Of a DNA stretch of 52,540 nucleotides, positions 14,909 to 25,038 are shown in pieces. Position numbers and translations under genes: made by a program. Under the pieces are notes generated by a model. It did not search any database, was not told the origin of the DNA, and saw nothing but the letters and a program-made list of their open reading frames with translations. Source of the stretch: Bacteroidales bacterium (GTDB taxonomy: Bacteria > Bacteroidota > Bacteroidia > Bacteroidales > FEN-979); NCBI GenBank assembly GCA_016783905.1, contig JADHVQ010000006.1:1-52540 (forward strand). The letters are read 5' to 3'. Position 1 is the first letter of the stretch. The number at the start of each line of letters is the position of its first letter.

Positions 14909-15873
14909 GGGTAAGATTTTGTTGTTAATAATGTTTGAACAGCCTGGACGATTGCCAGGTCGGTAAGTTGGTATTTTTTCATGAGTTCCTTAGGGTCGCC
15001 CGATTCTCCGAAGCGATCAGGCATCCCCACAAATTTCATGGGCACCGGATATTCGCAGGCCAGCACCTCGGCCACAGCGCTTCCCAGGCCACCCGTTACC
15101 TGGTGCTCTTCAGCGGTGATCACAGCGCCCGTTTCCCGGGCAGCTTTCACAATGATCTCTTTGTCAATCGGTTTGATGGTGTGTAGGTTAATAACCCGTG
15201 CGTGAATCTGCTCTTCTTTGAGCGTATAAGCTGCCTGCAGGGCTTCCCATACCAGGTGTCCGGTGGCGATGATGGTGACGTCATCTCCCGCGTGAAGGAG
15301 TTGCGCTTTCCCTACTTCAAACGACTGGTTCTCACTGGTGAAATCAGGCATTGCTGCGCGGCCAAACCGGATGTACACAGGCCCTTCCGTGTGATGGATT
15401 GCCTGTTGTGTGGCGATCTTCGTCTGGGTGGCATCACAGGGGGATAACACGGTCATATTGGGAAGCACACGCATGATGGCCAGGTCTTCCAGTGCCTGAT
15501 GAGTGGCTCCGTCGGGCCCCACGGAGAGGCCTGCATGTGCACCGCCGATCACCACGTGAAGGTTGTTGTAGCAGACCGAAACACGGATCTGGTCGGTAGT
15601 CCTTAGAGCTGCAAATACACCATAGGTAGAGAACACAGGGATCTTCCCCTCCAGAGCCAGTCCGGCAGCAACACCCACGCAATTCTGTTCTGCAATACCC
15701 AGAGAGACAAACTGATTGGGAAAGCGTTCGGCGAACAGGTTTACACCTACCGAAGCGGTGATGTCTGCCCCCAGGGCAATTACTTCCGGATGACGAATGC
15801 CGGATGCCAGAAGACCTTCCCCAAAGCCTGTTTTTGTAGGTTTGTCGCCCCTGTTGATAAACCTTCTGCTCAT
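14905..15873 (-). CDS. Transketolase, C-terminal (pyrimidine-binding) subunit
   Basis: This 322-residue subunit corresponds to the second half of transketolase, including the pyrimidine-binding domain with G-I-A-E-Q-N-C-V-G-V-A-A-G-L-A (the conserved catalytic Glu) and the C-terminal domain. With the overlapping upstream gene it forms a split, thiamine-diphosphate-dependent transketolase of the non-oxidative pentose phosphate pathway. Related split enzymes act on other sugars, so the exact substrate is not certain. Confidence 0.9.
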   Translation of the reverse strand: MSRRFINRGDKPTKTGFGEGLLASGIRHPEVIALGADITASVGVNLFAERFPNQFVSLGIAEQNCVGVAAGLALEGKIPVFSTYGVFAALRTTDQIRVSVCYNNLHVVIGGAHAGLSVGPDGATHQALEDLAIMRVLPNMTVLSPCDATQTKIATQQAIHHTEGPVYIRFGRAAMPDFTSENQSFEVGKAQLLHAGDDVTIIATGHLVWEALQAAYTLKEEQIHARVINLHTIKPIDKEIIVKAARETGAVITAEEHQVTGGLGSAVAEVLACEYPVPMKFVGMPDRFGESGDPKELMKKYQLTDLAIVQAVQTLLTTKSYP

Positions 15874-16715
15874 GAAACCTCCTTGTCAAGTTCCCGGAGA
15901 AACCGGCTGGCTTCTTGTTTGGAAGGAGCCTTCCCGTGCCATCGGTAATCCCCTTCAATCGATCCAACCCCTTTTCCCATCTTCGTGTATGCCAGGATAA
16001 CCCCTGGTTTGTGGGGTACCTGTTGAACCAGGTGGATGCTGGTGAGAATGTCCTGGTGGTTGTTCCCGTCGCACTCCACCACTTCCCAACCAAACGCCCT
16101 CCATTTCTCTTTCAGCGGTTCCAGCGCCATCACATCTTCTGTCTTTCCGTCTATCTGAACCCCGTTCCGGTCGACAATGGCAATCAGGTTGTCAAGTTTC
16201 AGGTGGGCTGCTGCCATGGCTGCTTCCCATACAGATCCCTCCTGAAGCTCCCCGTCACCCAGAATGCAGAAAACACGCCATGATTGATCATCCATCTTCG
16301 CGGCAAGAGCCCGGCCAACAGAGACTGAGAGACCCTGTCCGAGTGAGCCGGCGGATAACTCCAGCCCGGGCAATCCATGTTCGCGCCCTGGATGCCCCTG
16401 CAGCCGGCTTCCCAGTTTTCGCAGTGTTGCCAGCTCCTGTTCAGGGAAATAGCCAACACGGGCAAGGGTGGTATAGAGCACGGGAGCTGCGTGTCCGATG
16501 GAGAGAATGAGACGGTCGCGACCGGGCCAGAGAGGGTCAGCAGGATCATGCGCCAAAACCGAGAAATAGAGGCAGGTAAAAAGATCAGCTAATCCCAGCG
16601 ATGCTCCAAGGTGTCCGGATCCTGCCTGGGAAAGAGTTGTGATAACAGATCTCCGGATCTCAGCAGAGATCTCCTGCAATAAAAGGGGATCGTTCACCTT
16701 GGGTTGGATCATCAC
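15870..16715 (-). CDS. Transketolase, N-terminal (diphosphate-binding) subunit
   Basis: This 281-residue subunit carries the ThDP diphosphate site, seen as G-D-G-E-L-Q-E-G followed by D-N-L-I-A-I-V-D-R-N. The G-H-L-G-A-S-L-G motif near the N-terminus is also typical. The stop overlaps the start of the second-subunit gene by four bases, so the two are made in equal amounts. The LolA-like gene ends one base upstream, so all may be co-transcribed. Confidence 0.9.
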   Translation of the reverse strand: MMIQPKVNDPLLLQEISAEIRRSVITTLSQAGSGHLGASLGLADLFTCLYFSVLAHDPADPLWPGRDRLILSIGHAAPVLYTTLARVGYFPEQELATLRKLGSRLQGHPGREHGLPGLELSAGSLGQGLSVSVGRALAAKMDDQSWRVFCILGDGELQEGSVWEAAMAAAHLKLDNLIAIVDRNGVQIDGKTEDVMALEPLKEKWRAFGWEVVECDGNNHQDILTSIHLVQQVPHKPGVILAYTKMGKGVGSIEGDYRWHGKAPSKQEASRFLRELDKEVS

Positions 16716-17351
16716 CTATCGCATGTCAATCACTTCCACGTTGTCGTAATCCTCTTCATGAAAGATAAAATCGGCATCTTTTACCGGGACATTCGTCTGG
16801 AAACGGGTGACTTTATAAGTAAAGATGTTCCCGTTCCGGTCAAAGATCTTGAACGACTTTATTTGTTTCATTTTTTTATCAATGATGACGATCACCTTCT
16901 CGTAATTTCCCTGGGTATAAGGGATCAACTCAATGGCTTCCAGGTTCGGATCAGCAGCATCTTTATCCTGGATGATACGCGATTTATAATTGGTGTGGTA
17001 AGAGGTCAGAATGTTGGTCGGTGTGATGGCATCCTTCCGGGTGTCCATTTCATTGATCTGTACTTCGTTGGACTCTCCGATGTAGGTCCATACCTTCTCT
17101 CCGTTGCAAAAGACCTCCTGGCCGGCCACATTGACCTTGTATTTTTCTCCGGATACAAGCAGGTTCCCGGTTTTTGATTCATGTATCCGGGCCTCTTTGT
17201 TATCCATCGAATAGGTGAAATCGGCTTTGATCGAGGAATAGGTCTTTGTCTTGTTACTAACCTCCTCCAGCAGCGTTGCTGCTTTGTCATCTTTCTGTGC
17301 AAACACGGTCATGCAGCAGGTTGCGAGAATAATTCCAAGGAATTGTTTCAT
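16716..17351 (-). CDS. LolA-like outer membrane lipoprotein carrier
   Basis: The 211-residue protein has a signal peptide (about 1-18) and the LolA fold pattern, with repeated beta-strands such as A-D-F-T-Y-S-M and K-x-G-N-L-L-V-S-G-E-K-Y. LolA ferries lipoproteins through the periplasm to the outer membrane. The position next to ftsK is common in Bacteroidota. Sequence divergence leaves open another lipid-carrier role. Confidence 0.85.
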   Translation of the reverse strand: MKQFLGIILATCCMTVFAQKDDKAATLLEEVSNKTKTYSSIKADFTYSMDNKEARIHESKTGNLLVSGEKYKVNVAGQEVFCNGEKVWTYIGESNEVQINEMDTRKDAITPTNILTSYHTNYKSRIIQDKDAADPNLEAIELIPYTQGNYEKVIVIIDKKMKQIKSFKIFDRNGNIFTYKVTRFQTNVPVKDADFIFHEEDYDNVEVIDMR

Positions 17352-17363
17352 GTAGTTTTGATT

Positions 17364-19679
17364 TTAATCATCTGTCAAATTGTTCAAATACCTCTCCAGC
17401 GATCCCATCTCCTTAAACTTCACCTCCCTGGCTTTGCTTCCTTCAAACGTTCCTACAATGCCGGCTGCTTCCAGCTGGTCAATGATCCTGCCAGCACGGT
17501 TATAACCCAGTTTTAGCTTTCGCTGGATCAAGGATGTGGAACCGTGCTGATGGTGGGTAACAAGACGGGCAGCTTCCGCAAAGAGCTCATCCCGCTCATT
17601 CGGATCGAATTCTTTTCCGCTTCCGTTCGCTTCATCGTAATACTCCGGGAGGTGGAAGGCATCGGGATATCCGCGTTGGGAGCCAACGTAGTCGGTCACT
17701 TTATCCACCTCCGGGGTGTCCAGGAAGGCACACTGCAGCCTGATCAGATCGCTGCCGGTAGAGAGCAGCATGTCGCCCCGGCCAATGAGTTGATCGGCCC
17801 CACTGCAATCGAGGATGGTGCGGCTGTCGATCTTGGAGATCACCCGGAAGGCGATCCGGGCCGGGAAATTGGCTTTGATGGTACCGGTGATGATATTCAC
17901 GGAAGGTCGCTGGGTGGCGATGATCAGGTGAATCCCGGTAGCACGGGCCAGCTGTGCCAGCCGGGTCAAAGGGATCTCGATCTCCCGCCCTGCCGTCATG
18001 ATCAGGTCGGAAAACTCATCGATAATCAACACGATGTATGGCAGGAACTTGTGCCCATCGTTAGGATTCAACTTCCGTTTCAGGAATTTTTCATTGTACT
18101 CCTTGACGTTTCTTACCTGAGCATCCCGCAGCAGGTCATAACGCGCATCCATCTCAATATTCAGGGAGTTGAGAGTCCGGATCACTTTTTTGGTGTCGGT
18201 GATGATCGCCTCTTCCGAGTCGGGGAGTTTAGCCAGGTAATGACGCTCGATTTTGGAGTAGAGAGTGAGTTCAACTTTCTTCGGATCGATGAGCACAAAC
18301 TTTACCGTCGCCGGATGCTTTTTATAGAGAAATGAAGCGATGATGGCATTCAGTCCCACCGACTTGCCCTGACCCGTAGCTCCGGCCATTAGCAGGTGAG
18401 GCATCCTGGTGAGGTCGGCAATGAAAGTTTCATTGGAGATGGTCTTTCCCAACACAAACGGAAGTTCGAATGAGGAATTTTTGAACTTCTCGGAAGCCAG
18501 CAGCGACTTGATGGAGACGATCTCCGGATTCCGGTTGGGAACTTCGATCCCGATCGTACCCCTTCCAGGGATCGGTGCAATGATCCGGATACCCAGGGCA
18601 GCCAGGCTCAGGGCAATATCGTCTTCCAGGTTCTTGATGCGGGAGATCCGGATGCCCGCTTCCGGGACGATCTCATAGAGGGTGACAGCAGGACCGATGG
18701 TGGCTTTGATTTTCTGGATGCGGATATCATAATTGCTGAGCGTCTCCACGATCCGGTCTTTGTTAGCCTCCAGCTCATCCTTGTTGACATTCTGCGATTC
18801 CCCGCCATAGTCGCTGAGAAGGCTCAGGGGGGGGAACTTGTAGTTTCTCAGCTCCAGTGTCGGATCATAAAGAGTATCCAAACCATAGTGTTCTCCATCT
18901 CCAACAGGTTCGTCCGGTTCACCTGCAGGTTGCTCGATCTGGAGTTCAATATCAGCATGCGGAGTGGCAGGCAGGAACTCATCATCATATGGTTCGGGTA
19001 CCGGGGCTTCCTCTTTTTTCACAGGCTTATCCACTTCAGGTTGTTTGTCTTCCCGGATGCTTTTTGAACGGGGGGGATAGATCCACCTGAAAGGAATGTT
19101 GAATGTCAGAATGGTAAAACTAAGTCCGGTGAAAATCAGGATTAAGATCAATCCGGAGATGCCAAGGTATTCCATTAGCCAGAGATGCATCTGGTAACCG
19201 TAAACACCTACGAGGATATCGTTGGTGGGAAATAACAGTCCGAAAAAAACGGGAAACCAGAGGATGCCGAAAAAGGAGTATTTGAAGGTCTTGGATAGAG
19301 GGATCAGGGCATAATGAAAAAAGAGTTTTGTGCCTGTTACAATCAGTACCAGCACAATAAAGAGAGCGGATACGCCGAACCATTTGGTGATGAAGAGGTA
19401 GGATATAATGGCCCCGGTCTTTCCCATCCAGTTTTCCACATGGATGCTTGTGTCAAAAAAGTACCGGAACGAGAAGTGCTTGAATATGGTATCGGCAAAG
19501 TTGTAATCGACCTTCCATGATTGCAACCAGGACAGGAAGGAAAAGAGAAGGAAGAGACCGAACAGAAGGAGAAACAAACCCAGGACCCTGAGCTTGTTAT
19601 CCCTTTTTTCAAGTTCTTCTTTCGTCGGATCTTCTTTCGCAGGTTTTCGTCCCCTTTGTGGTTTCGCCTTTTTTGCCAT
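17364..19679 (-). CDS. ftsK: DNA translocase FtsK/SpoIIIE
   Basis: This 771-residue protein has a basic cytoplasmic N-terminus, about four membrane helices (roughly 30-200), a charged linker, a RecA-like motor with Walker A G-A-T-G-Q-G-K-S-V and Walker B-like Y-I-V-L-I-I-D-E-F-S-D, and a C-terminal winged-helix gamma domain (T-S-L-I-Q-R-K-L-K-L-G-Y-N-R-A). FtsK pumps chromosome termini through the septum and activates XerCD at dif. The gene lies 12 bases upstream of the lolA-like gene. Confidence 0.95.
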   Translation of the reverse strand: MAKKAKPQRGRKPAKEDPTKEELEKRDNKLRVLGLFLLLFGLFLLFSFLSWLQSWKVDYNFADTIFKHFSFRYFFDTSIHVENWMGKTGAIISYLFITKWFGVSALFIVLVLIVTGTKLFFHYALIPLSKTFKYSFFGILWFPVFFGLLFPTNDILVGVYGYQMHLWLMEYLGISGLILILIFTGLSFTILTFNIPFRWIYPPRSKSIREDKQPEVDKPVKKEEAPVPEPYDDEFLPATPHADIELQIEQPAGEPDEPVGDGEHYGLDTLYDPTLELRNYKFPPLSLLSDYGGESQNVNKDELEANKDRIVETLSNYDIRIQKIKATIGPAVTLYEIVPEAGIRISRIKNLEDDIALSLAALGIRIIAPIPGRGTIGIEVPNRNPEIVSIKSLLASEKFKNSSFELPFVLGKTISNETFIADLTRMPHLLMAGATGQGKSVGLNAIIASFLYKKHPATVKFVLIDPKKVELTLYSKIERHYLAKLPDSEEAIITDTKKVIRTLNSLNIEMDARYDLLRDAQVRNVKEYNEKFLKRKLNPNDGHKFLPYIVLIIDEFSDLIMTAGREIEIPLTRLAQLARATGIHLIIATQRPSVNIITGTIKANFPARIAFRVISKIDSRTILDCSGADQLIGRGDMLLSTGSDLIRLQCAFLDTPEVDKVTDYVGSQRGYPDAFHLPEYYDEANGSGKEFDPNERDELFAEAARLVTHHQHGSTSLIQRKLKLGYNRAGRIIDQLEAAGIVGTFEGSKAREVKFKEMGSLERYLNNLTDD

Positions 19680-19688
19680 AGGGATGTA

Positions 19689-20348
19689 TCACATTCCACC
19701 ACCCATTTTGGATTGGAGCTCCTCTTTTGTGGTGATTGTATAATCGGCAGGAATATCAAACTCCTTATTCGGGATATTCTTTTTTTCAACGGAAATGGCT
19801 GTGAATACCATAGTAAACTGAGGTGTGATCATGGAGAACTCCATCAACACACCATTGATATCTTTATAGAGTGGATTATCGAAATTGGGATTCCGGGCTC
19901 CGAAATCTTCGCTAAACCAGACCTCATAGGTGGATTTGGATCCGTTTTCATCCACTGTAATAACTGCTTTCTTGCAGGTATAACCCGCAATAGTTTTGGT
20001 CTCGCCGGTAATCTGAACCTCCGGAACAGGCTGCTTTTTCATCTCTTCCATGATCTCTTCAGTGGTTTCATTGATGGCATATTTCTGTCCCATCATATTG
20101 ATCAGGCCAACTTTGGTTTTTTCCGCATAGTTGGTGATCTCGATCTGAGTTCCCATCGGGGTCTGGATTTCCGATTTGGCTTTATCATCTTTGATGGTAA
20201 CGGTCATCACTTTGGGGAACATAGCCAGTTGGCTTTCTGAGAACTTATTATCGGGATAAGTTATCTTGTAGGTTATCACCCCCTGGAATGATTTTGGACC
20301 GGCGAAAGCCGAAACCACCATCATCATCAGGAGCGTTATGATTGACAT
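19689..20348 (-). CDS. Exported DUF4412-like protein
   Basis: A signal peptide (M-S-I-I-T-L-L-M-M-M-V-V-S-A-F-A) is best placed from ATG 20348; an ATG at 20372 would add eight polar residues. The 219-residue protein has the pattern F-x-G-V-I-T-Y-K ... Y-T-C-K-K-A ... Y-E-V-W-F-S-E-D seen in DUF4412 and GLPGLI-family periplasmic proteins of Bacteroidota. A Met/Gly-rich C-terminus is notable. No catalytic role is known. Confidence 0.75.
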   Translation of the reverse strand: MSIITLLMMMVVSAFAGPKSFQGVITYKITYPDNKFSESQLAMFPKVMTVTIKDDKAKSEIQTPMGTQIEITNYAEKTKVGLINMMGQKYAINETTEEIMEEMKKQPVPEVQITGETKTIAGYTCKKAVITVDENGSKSTYEVWFSEDFGARNPNFDNPLYKDINGVLMEFSMITPQFTMVFTAISVEKKNIPNKEFDIPADYTITTKEELQSKMGGGM

Positions 20349-20415
20349 ACGGAGACATTCTCTTTGTTGCATAACAGAATAGATTTGAGGGTTAATTGGT
20401 ATGGTACAAATGTAG

Positions 20416-21930
20416 TTATTTTACGATTCTCAGGAGTTTGTTCCAGCGGATTTTTCCGTCGAACAAACTCTTCTTGTCATCGAGGGAAAGCCAGACAAAT
20501 ACAGCTTCACCTACAATATGGTCTTCGGGAACGAAGCCCCAGTATCGTGAATCGGCTGAGTTGTGCCGGTTGTCGCCCATCATCCAGTAATAGTTCATCC
20601 CGAAGGTGTAGCTGTCGGCCTCCTGGCCGTTGATGTAGATTTTCCCGTCACGGATCGCCAGGTCATTGTTTTCAAACACATCAATGATGCGACGGTAAAT
20701 CGGGAGGTTCTCCAGGGTGAGCGGGACCGTCACACCCTTTTTCGGTACCACGATAGGGCCGAAGTTGTCGACATTCCAACGGAAAGCGGAGTCGTGAGGA
20801 AAGATGTTGGGATCCCAGTATCCGGCCGGAATGGACATGGCTTCGATCAGCCTTATGTTGCTGTAGTTTTTCAGTTTTTCTACTGCCTGGTCGGTCAGCG
20901 TCATCTCATAGTTCCCCTGGTTGTCTGTTGCCACCTGCTCGGTGATGCCGAGTTTCTCCAGGTTCCGGGTATTGATAGAGGAGCCGTCGGTCCTGACCAG
21001 GTATTTGAACTGCCTCTCTCCCGGATTCTGCTCCTCTTTTCCATTGATGGTTACCAACCGGTCGACGATCTCGATGGTGTCGCCCGGGATGCCGACACAT
21101 CGTTTGATGAAGTTTTCCCGCTTGTCAACCGGTCGTGCTATGATGTCGCCAAAGTACTGTTTGTTCTTCCATACGTTATCCCGCCCAAACTGCCTGACAA
21201 GCTGATAGTAGCTTACATTGCTCTGGAATTTTGCGGAGAGGGTATCTCCGTCGGGGTAATTAAAGACAATCACATCCATGTTATCGATCTTCGACCATCC
21301 CGGGAAGCGCCGGTAAGAAAGTTCAATCCATTCGAGGTAGGATTTGGCATGTTCGGTAAGGGGCATCGTGTGGTGAACAAAAGGAAACGAGAGGGGTGTA
21401 TTGGGAACCCTGGTTCCGATGTTGATCTTACTGACGAAGAGGTAGTCGCCGATCAACAGGCTCTTTTCCATGGAAGATGTAGGAATGGTATAGGCTTCCA
21501 CAAGGAAAATCCGGATGATGCTGGCCGCGATGACGGCAAAGATGATGGCATCCACCCATTCACGGATAAAACTCTTTTTAGGAGGGGTGGCTTCATCAGG
21601 ATCGGTGTAGCGCTCATTGTGTGAGAAGCCGAGGTAGGGGAGGTAGGCAAATGGGAAGAGAACTGCCAGTGCCTGGGCGCCCAGCCCATATTTTCCGAAA
21701 CATTTGGCGATCTCCACGATCATGAGGAGGACGACAAAGACGTTGATGAAAGGAATCAGCAGGAAGAGGTACCACCAAAGCGGTTTCTTGATGATTTTCA
21801 GCCAGATATAGAAGTTATAGAAGGGAACCAGGATGGCCCATCCCTTCTGTCCCGCTTTCTCGAAAATGGCCCACAAACCTACAACGGAGAGGATGAAAAA
21901 AAGGATGGTCAGGATCAGGTATATATTCAT
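20416..21930 (-). CDS. lepB: Signal peptidase I with N-terminal DUF5684-like membrane domain
   Basis: This 504-residue enzyme cleaves signal peptides of exported proteins. Residues 1-100 form three to four membrane helices with the F-E-K-A-G-Q-K-G-W-A-I-L-V-P-F-Y motif of DUF5684. The peptidase follows, with catalytic S153 (P-T-S-S-M) and K276 (F-I-K-R-C-V-G-I-P-G-D), and a C-terminal box containing G-D-N-R-H-N-S-x-D-S-R. The spacing between Ser and Lys is enlarged by an insertion, a known trait of Bacteroidota enzymes. It lies downstream of dapB. Confidence 0.93.
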   Translation of the reverse strand: MNIYLILTILFFILSVVGLWAIFEKAGQKGWAILVPFYNFYIWLKIIKKPLWWYLFLLIPFINVFVVLLMIVEIAKCFGKYGLGAQALAVLFPFAYLPYLGFSHNERYTDPDEATPPKKSFIREWVDAIIFAVIAASIIRIFLVEAYTIPTSSMEKSLLIGDYLFVSKINIGTRVPNTPLSFPFVHHTMPLTEHAKSYLEWIELSYRRFPGWSKIDNMDVIVFNYPDGDTLSAKFQSNVSYYQLVRQFGRDNVWKNKQYFGDIIARPVDKRENFIKRCVGIPGDTIEIVDRLVTINGKEEQNPGERQFKYLVRTDGSSINTRNLEKLGITEQVATDNQGNYEMTLTDQAVEKLKNYSNIRLIEAMSIPAGYWDPNIFPHDSAFRWNVDNFGPIVVPKKGVTVPLTLENLPIYRRIIDVFENNDLAIRDGKIYINGQEADSYTFGMNYYWMMGDNRHNSADSRYWGFVPEDHIVGEAVFVWLSLDDKKSLFDGKIRWNKLLRIVK

Positions 21931-21988
21931 AGGTATGGTAATTAGTTGATTATCAAACGTACTTTTTCCGGTTTTCGTGTATCATGGA

Positions 21989-22717
21989 TTACTTGGATCC
22001 CTGTGTCGCCAGCAGCTCTTTCATTTCAAAGAATCCTGTTTTACCAGCCAGCCATTCTGCTGCCAGGATGGCTCCCAGGGCGAACCCCCTTCGGCTTTTA
22101 GCCGTATGGATAATCTCGATCTGGTCTTCCTGGGAATCATACACCACTTTGTGAGAGCCGGTGACTCCTTCGAGCCGATGGGAACGGATTCCCAGATCAC
22201 CCGGATGTCCTGTTGTCTCTTTCACCCATTTCTCTTTTCGTCCGTGATGGCGGATGATGTCATTGGCCAGCACGATGGCGGTGCCACTGGGGGAATCAAG
22301 CTTGTGGATGTGATGGGTCTCCTCCAGGGAGATCTCGTAATCGGGCCAGTTCGACATCAGCGATGCCAGCTTGCGGTTCAGTTCAAAAAAGATGTTGACC
22401 CCGATGCTGAAATTGGGAGCCCAAAAAAGGCTTTGATTCCTCTCAATGCATTCGGTCCGGATCTCATCAATCTGTTCATGCCATCCTGTTGTTCCAACCA
22501 CTACAGGAATCCCTGCATCAAAACAGAAGTGGATGTTGTTGGCCACACTCTCCGGAGTAGAGAAGTCGATCGCCACATCGGCCCGGTTTAACTCAGCAAA
22601 GCCGGTTTCCCACTCTTCCGGCAGATCGATGGCCAGGACGATCTCATGCCCCTTCTCTTCGGCGAGCTTTTCAATCTCCTTTCCCATTTTTCCATATCCA
22701 AGCAGTGCAAATTTCAT
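21989..22717 (-). CDS. dapB: 4-hydroxy-tetrahydrodipicolinate reductase
   Basis: DapB reduces the DapA product to tetrahydrodipicolinate in lysine and diaminopimelate synthesis. The 242-residue protein has the NAD(P)-binding start G-Y-G-K-M-G, V-V-G-T-T-G, and the active-site stretch E-T-H-H-I-H-K-L-D-S-P-S-G-T-A. It is slightly shorter than the proteobacterial enzyme, as usual in Bacteroidota. Confidence 0.94.
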   Translation of the reverse strand: MKFALLGYGKMGKEIEKLAEEKGHEIVLAIDLPEEWETGFAELNRADVAIDFSTPESVANNIHFCFDAGIPVVVGTTGWHEQIDEIRTECIERNQSLFWAPNFSIGVNIFFELNRKLASLMSNWPDYEISLEETHHIHKLDSPSGTAIVLANDIIRHHGRKEKWVKETTGHPGDLGIRSHRLEGVTGSHKVVYDSQEDQIEIIHTAKSRRGFALGAILAAEWLAGKTGFFEMKELLATQGSK

Positions 22718-22731
22718 GTGGTTCGGTATTG

Positions 22732-23343
22732 TTAAAAATGAAAACTCAGACTGATGCCCGGTTGAATCCGGAAGGTTTGAGCCGGCGGGAGCAGGTCGGG
22801 GGTGATGCGGAGCGACAGATTGTCGTTGATGTCATAGGTATAGAGATGTGCATCCACCGCGGCATCGATGATGTTCAGCACATACCACAATGCCGTGATC
22901 AGGATGCTGATCTCCAGGTTTCGGCGGTAATAATCTGCCGCACTCAGCAACTCGCTCTCATTGTATTTATTCACCAGGTCAGCGTAATTGCCGTTGTAAT
23001 TTCCGTTTACCCTTTCAATGTATGCCGACCGGTATGTCAGGTAGCTATCGGTGTTGGTATAGATGAAGTAGGTCATCACCCCAAATCCGGCGTAGATGAT
23101 GGGAAGCTTCCAGTATTTCCGGTTGTAGATCTGTCCGAGTCCAGGTAAAATGACAGAATAGATGGTTGCTTTGTGCGGACTGTGCTTTTTCATTAATACC
23201 GAATCAGCTACCGGAACGGTGTCGGCAACGGTTTGCGCTGCAGCGGAGTGGATGAGCCATGTTCCGGAGAGCATGCTGAAGACAAGGAGGATTTGAATGG
23301 ATGAACGGCGCACGAGTGATTGCCTATGTGATTTATTGTTCAA
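22732..23343 (-). CDS. DUF5683 family membrane protein
   Basis: The 203-residue protein has an N-terminal signal or anchor, then H-K-A-T-I-Y-S-V-I-L-P-G-L-G-Q-I-Y-N-R-K-Y-W, the hallmark of DUF5683, with two to three membrane helices after it. The family is restricted to Bacteroidota and usually lies between parB and dapB, as here. The function is unknown. Its start overlaps the end of parB by 11 bases. Confidence 0.88.
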   Translation of the reverse strand: MNNKSHRQSLVRRSSIQILLVFSMLSGTWLIHSAAAQTVADTVPVADSVLMKKHSPHKATIYSVILPGLGQIYNRKYWKLPIIYAGFGVMTYFIYTNTDSYLTYRSAYIERVNGNYNGNYADLVNKYNESELLSAADYYRRNLEISILITALWYVLNIIDAAVDAHLYTYDINDNLSLRITPDLLPPAQTFRIQPGISLSFHF

Positions 23344-24220
23344 GCCGGGCGAAAATCTGTTTTAACTCCTCGTCTGAACGAAACGGGATGGTGATGGTGC
23401 CGGCCCCATTTCTGTTCACCTGGAGTTTAACCCGGGTGTTGAGCCGGGCATTCAACCACTTCTGGAGCTCCTTTAATTCCGGAATTAGCTCCTCTGTTGT
23501 CCGTTTGGAGGGAGGGGATGGTTGGGTGTGAGCCGATCGGACCAACGATTCTACCTCTCTGACCGAAAGGTCTTTCCCCAGAATCTGTTTGAAGATACGG
23601 ATCTGAGCGGAACTGTTTTCCAGGGTAATAAGAGCCCGGGCATGCCCCATGGTGATCTTTTTTTCCCGGATAGCGATCTGGATCTCGGCAGGGAGTTTTA
23701 GGAGGCGTACGTAGTTGGAGATGGTGGATCTGTCCTTGCCCACCCGCTGGCTCAGCTCTTCCTGTTTGATCTGGCACTCTTCCATCAGTCGCTGAAAGCT
23801 GATTCCCACCTCAATCGGATTAAGGTCTTCCCGCTGGATGTTCTCCACCAGCGCCATTTCAAGCATCTGTTCGTCGTTGGCAACCCGGATGTATGCGGGG
23901 ACTTCTGTAAGGCCGGCTACCCGTGCTGCCTTTATCCTTCGCTCTCCTGCGATCATCTGGAACCGGTCGTTGCCCAGCTTCCGAAGGGTAACCGGCTGGA
24001 TGATCCCCTGGTGCTGGATCGACATGGCCAGATCGGCCAGTTCAGCCCTGTCAAAATCGGTACGTGGTTGATACGGATTGGCCTCGATGTCCTCAATCCG
24101 GATCATGGCCACCGACCCGATAAGCTGATTAACCTGCACCTCCCTGGGGGCCTCCTCCAGTTCGCTTCCTTCAAGAAGAGCACTTAAACCCCTTCCCAGC
24201 GCTTTTTTCTTTCCTGACAT
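23333..24220 (-). CDS. parB: Chromosome-partitioning protein ParB
   Basis: This 295-residue protein has the ParB/Spo0J CTPase domain with N-P-Y-Q-P-R and G-E-R-R (about 50-110), the KorB-type helix-turn-helix ([18 protein letters not shown]) and a C-terminal dimerisation segment. It binds parS near the origin and loads condensin together with ParA. Only one base separates it from parA. A convincing parS was not seen in the parAB region. Confidence 0.95.
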   Translation of the reverse strand: MSGKKKALGRGLSALLEGSELEEAPREVQVNQLIGSVAMIRIEDIEANPYQPRTDFDRAELADLAMSIQHQGIIQPVTLRKLGNDRFQMIAGERRIKAARVAGLTEVPAYIRVANDEQMLEMALVENIQREDLNPIEVGISFQRLMEECQIKQEELSQRVGKDRSTISNYVRLLKLPAEIQIAIREKKITMGHARALITLENSSAQIRIFKQILGKDLSVREVESLVRSAHTQPSPPSKRTTEELIPELKELQKWLNARLNTRVKLQVNRNGAGTITIPFRSDEELKQIFARLEQ

Positions 24221-24221
24221 A

Positions 24222-25025
24222 TCAGACCTCTAATTGTTTTTCCGAATTGGGAATCCGGGTAAGTTCATTTTTCTGCAGGATCTCACGGGCCAGGTTCAGG
24301 TAGTTGGAAGCGCCGATACTGTTGATGTCGTAAGTCATGATCGTATCACCGTAACTGGGAGCCTCACTCAGCTTGATATTCCGGTTGATCAATGTCTCAA
24401 AAACGAGTTGATGAAAATGCGTCTGCACCTCTTCTGCCACCTGCCTGGAGAGGTTCAGGCGACTATCGAACATGGTCAGCAGGATGCCTTCGATATCCAG
24501 TGCAGGATTGAGCCTGGCCTGCACGATCTTGATGGTATTAAGTAGTTTTCCCAGTCCTTCCAGAGCAAAATACTCACACTGTACCGGGACGATCACCGAA
24601 TCAGCCGCAGTAAGCGCATTGACCGTAATCAAACCGAGTGATGGCGAGCAGTCGATCAGGATGAAACGGTATTCCTCTTTGATTTGCGCTATCACCTTAC
24701 GCATCATCTTCTCCCGGTTAGGCATATTGATCATTTCGATCTCTGCTCCCACCAGGTCGATGTGGGCAGGAAGCAGATCCAGGAATGGAGTGGAGGTATT
24801 GAGGATGATATTTCGCGGATCCACATCATCCATGATGCATTCGTAAATGCTTGTTTTGATGTTCCGTGGATCGAAACCTACTCCGGAAGTGGCATTCGCC
24901 TGCGGATCGGCATCGATGATCAGGGTCTTATGCTCCAGAACAGCCAGTCCGGCAGCCAGGTTGATGGCTGATGTGGTCTTACCCACTCCTCCTTTCTGAT
25001 TTGCAATGGCAATGACTTTTCCCAT
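24222..25025 (-). CDS. parA: Chromosome-partitioning ATPase ParA
   Basis: The 267-residue ATPase begins [10 protein letters not shown] with the deviant Walker A K-G-G-V-G-K-T-T at 11-18, and has [17 protein letters not shown] 25025 is preferred over an upstream ATG at 25061 because it gives the standard N-terminus. A TATTTTTG promoter element also ends only five bases before it, so the upstream ATG would lie outside the transcript. Confidence 0.95.
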   Translation of the reverse strand: MGKVIAIANQKGGVGKTTSAINLAAGLAVLEHKTLIIDADPQANATSGVGFDPRNIKTSIYECIMDDVDPRNIILNTSTPFLDLLPAHIDLVGAEIEMINMPNREKMMRKVIAQIKEEYRFILIDCSPSLGLITVNALTAADSVIVPVQCEYFALEGLGKLLNTIKIVQARLNPALDIEGILLTMFDSRLNLSRQVAEEVQTHFHQLVFETLINRNIKLSEAPSYGDTIMTYDINSIGASNYLNLAREILQKNELTRIPNSEKQLEV

Positions 25026-25030
25026 GCGTG

Positions 25031-25038
25031 CAAAAATA
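25031..25038 (-). promoter_or_regulatory. Predicted -7 promoter element of parA
   Basis: The minus strand reads TATTTTTG, matching TAnnTTTG. It lies so close to the parA ATG (five bases) that the messenger would be leaderless or nearly so. Confidence 0.45.

Noticed and set aside
20416-21930. Signal peptidase with an extra membrane domain as a novel fusion
   Set aside because: The DUF5684-like N-terminal domain and the enlarged insert are known in Bacteroidota LepB proteins.
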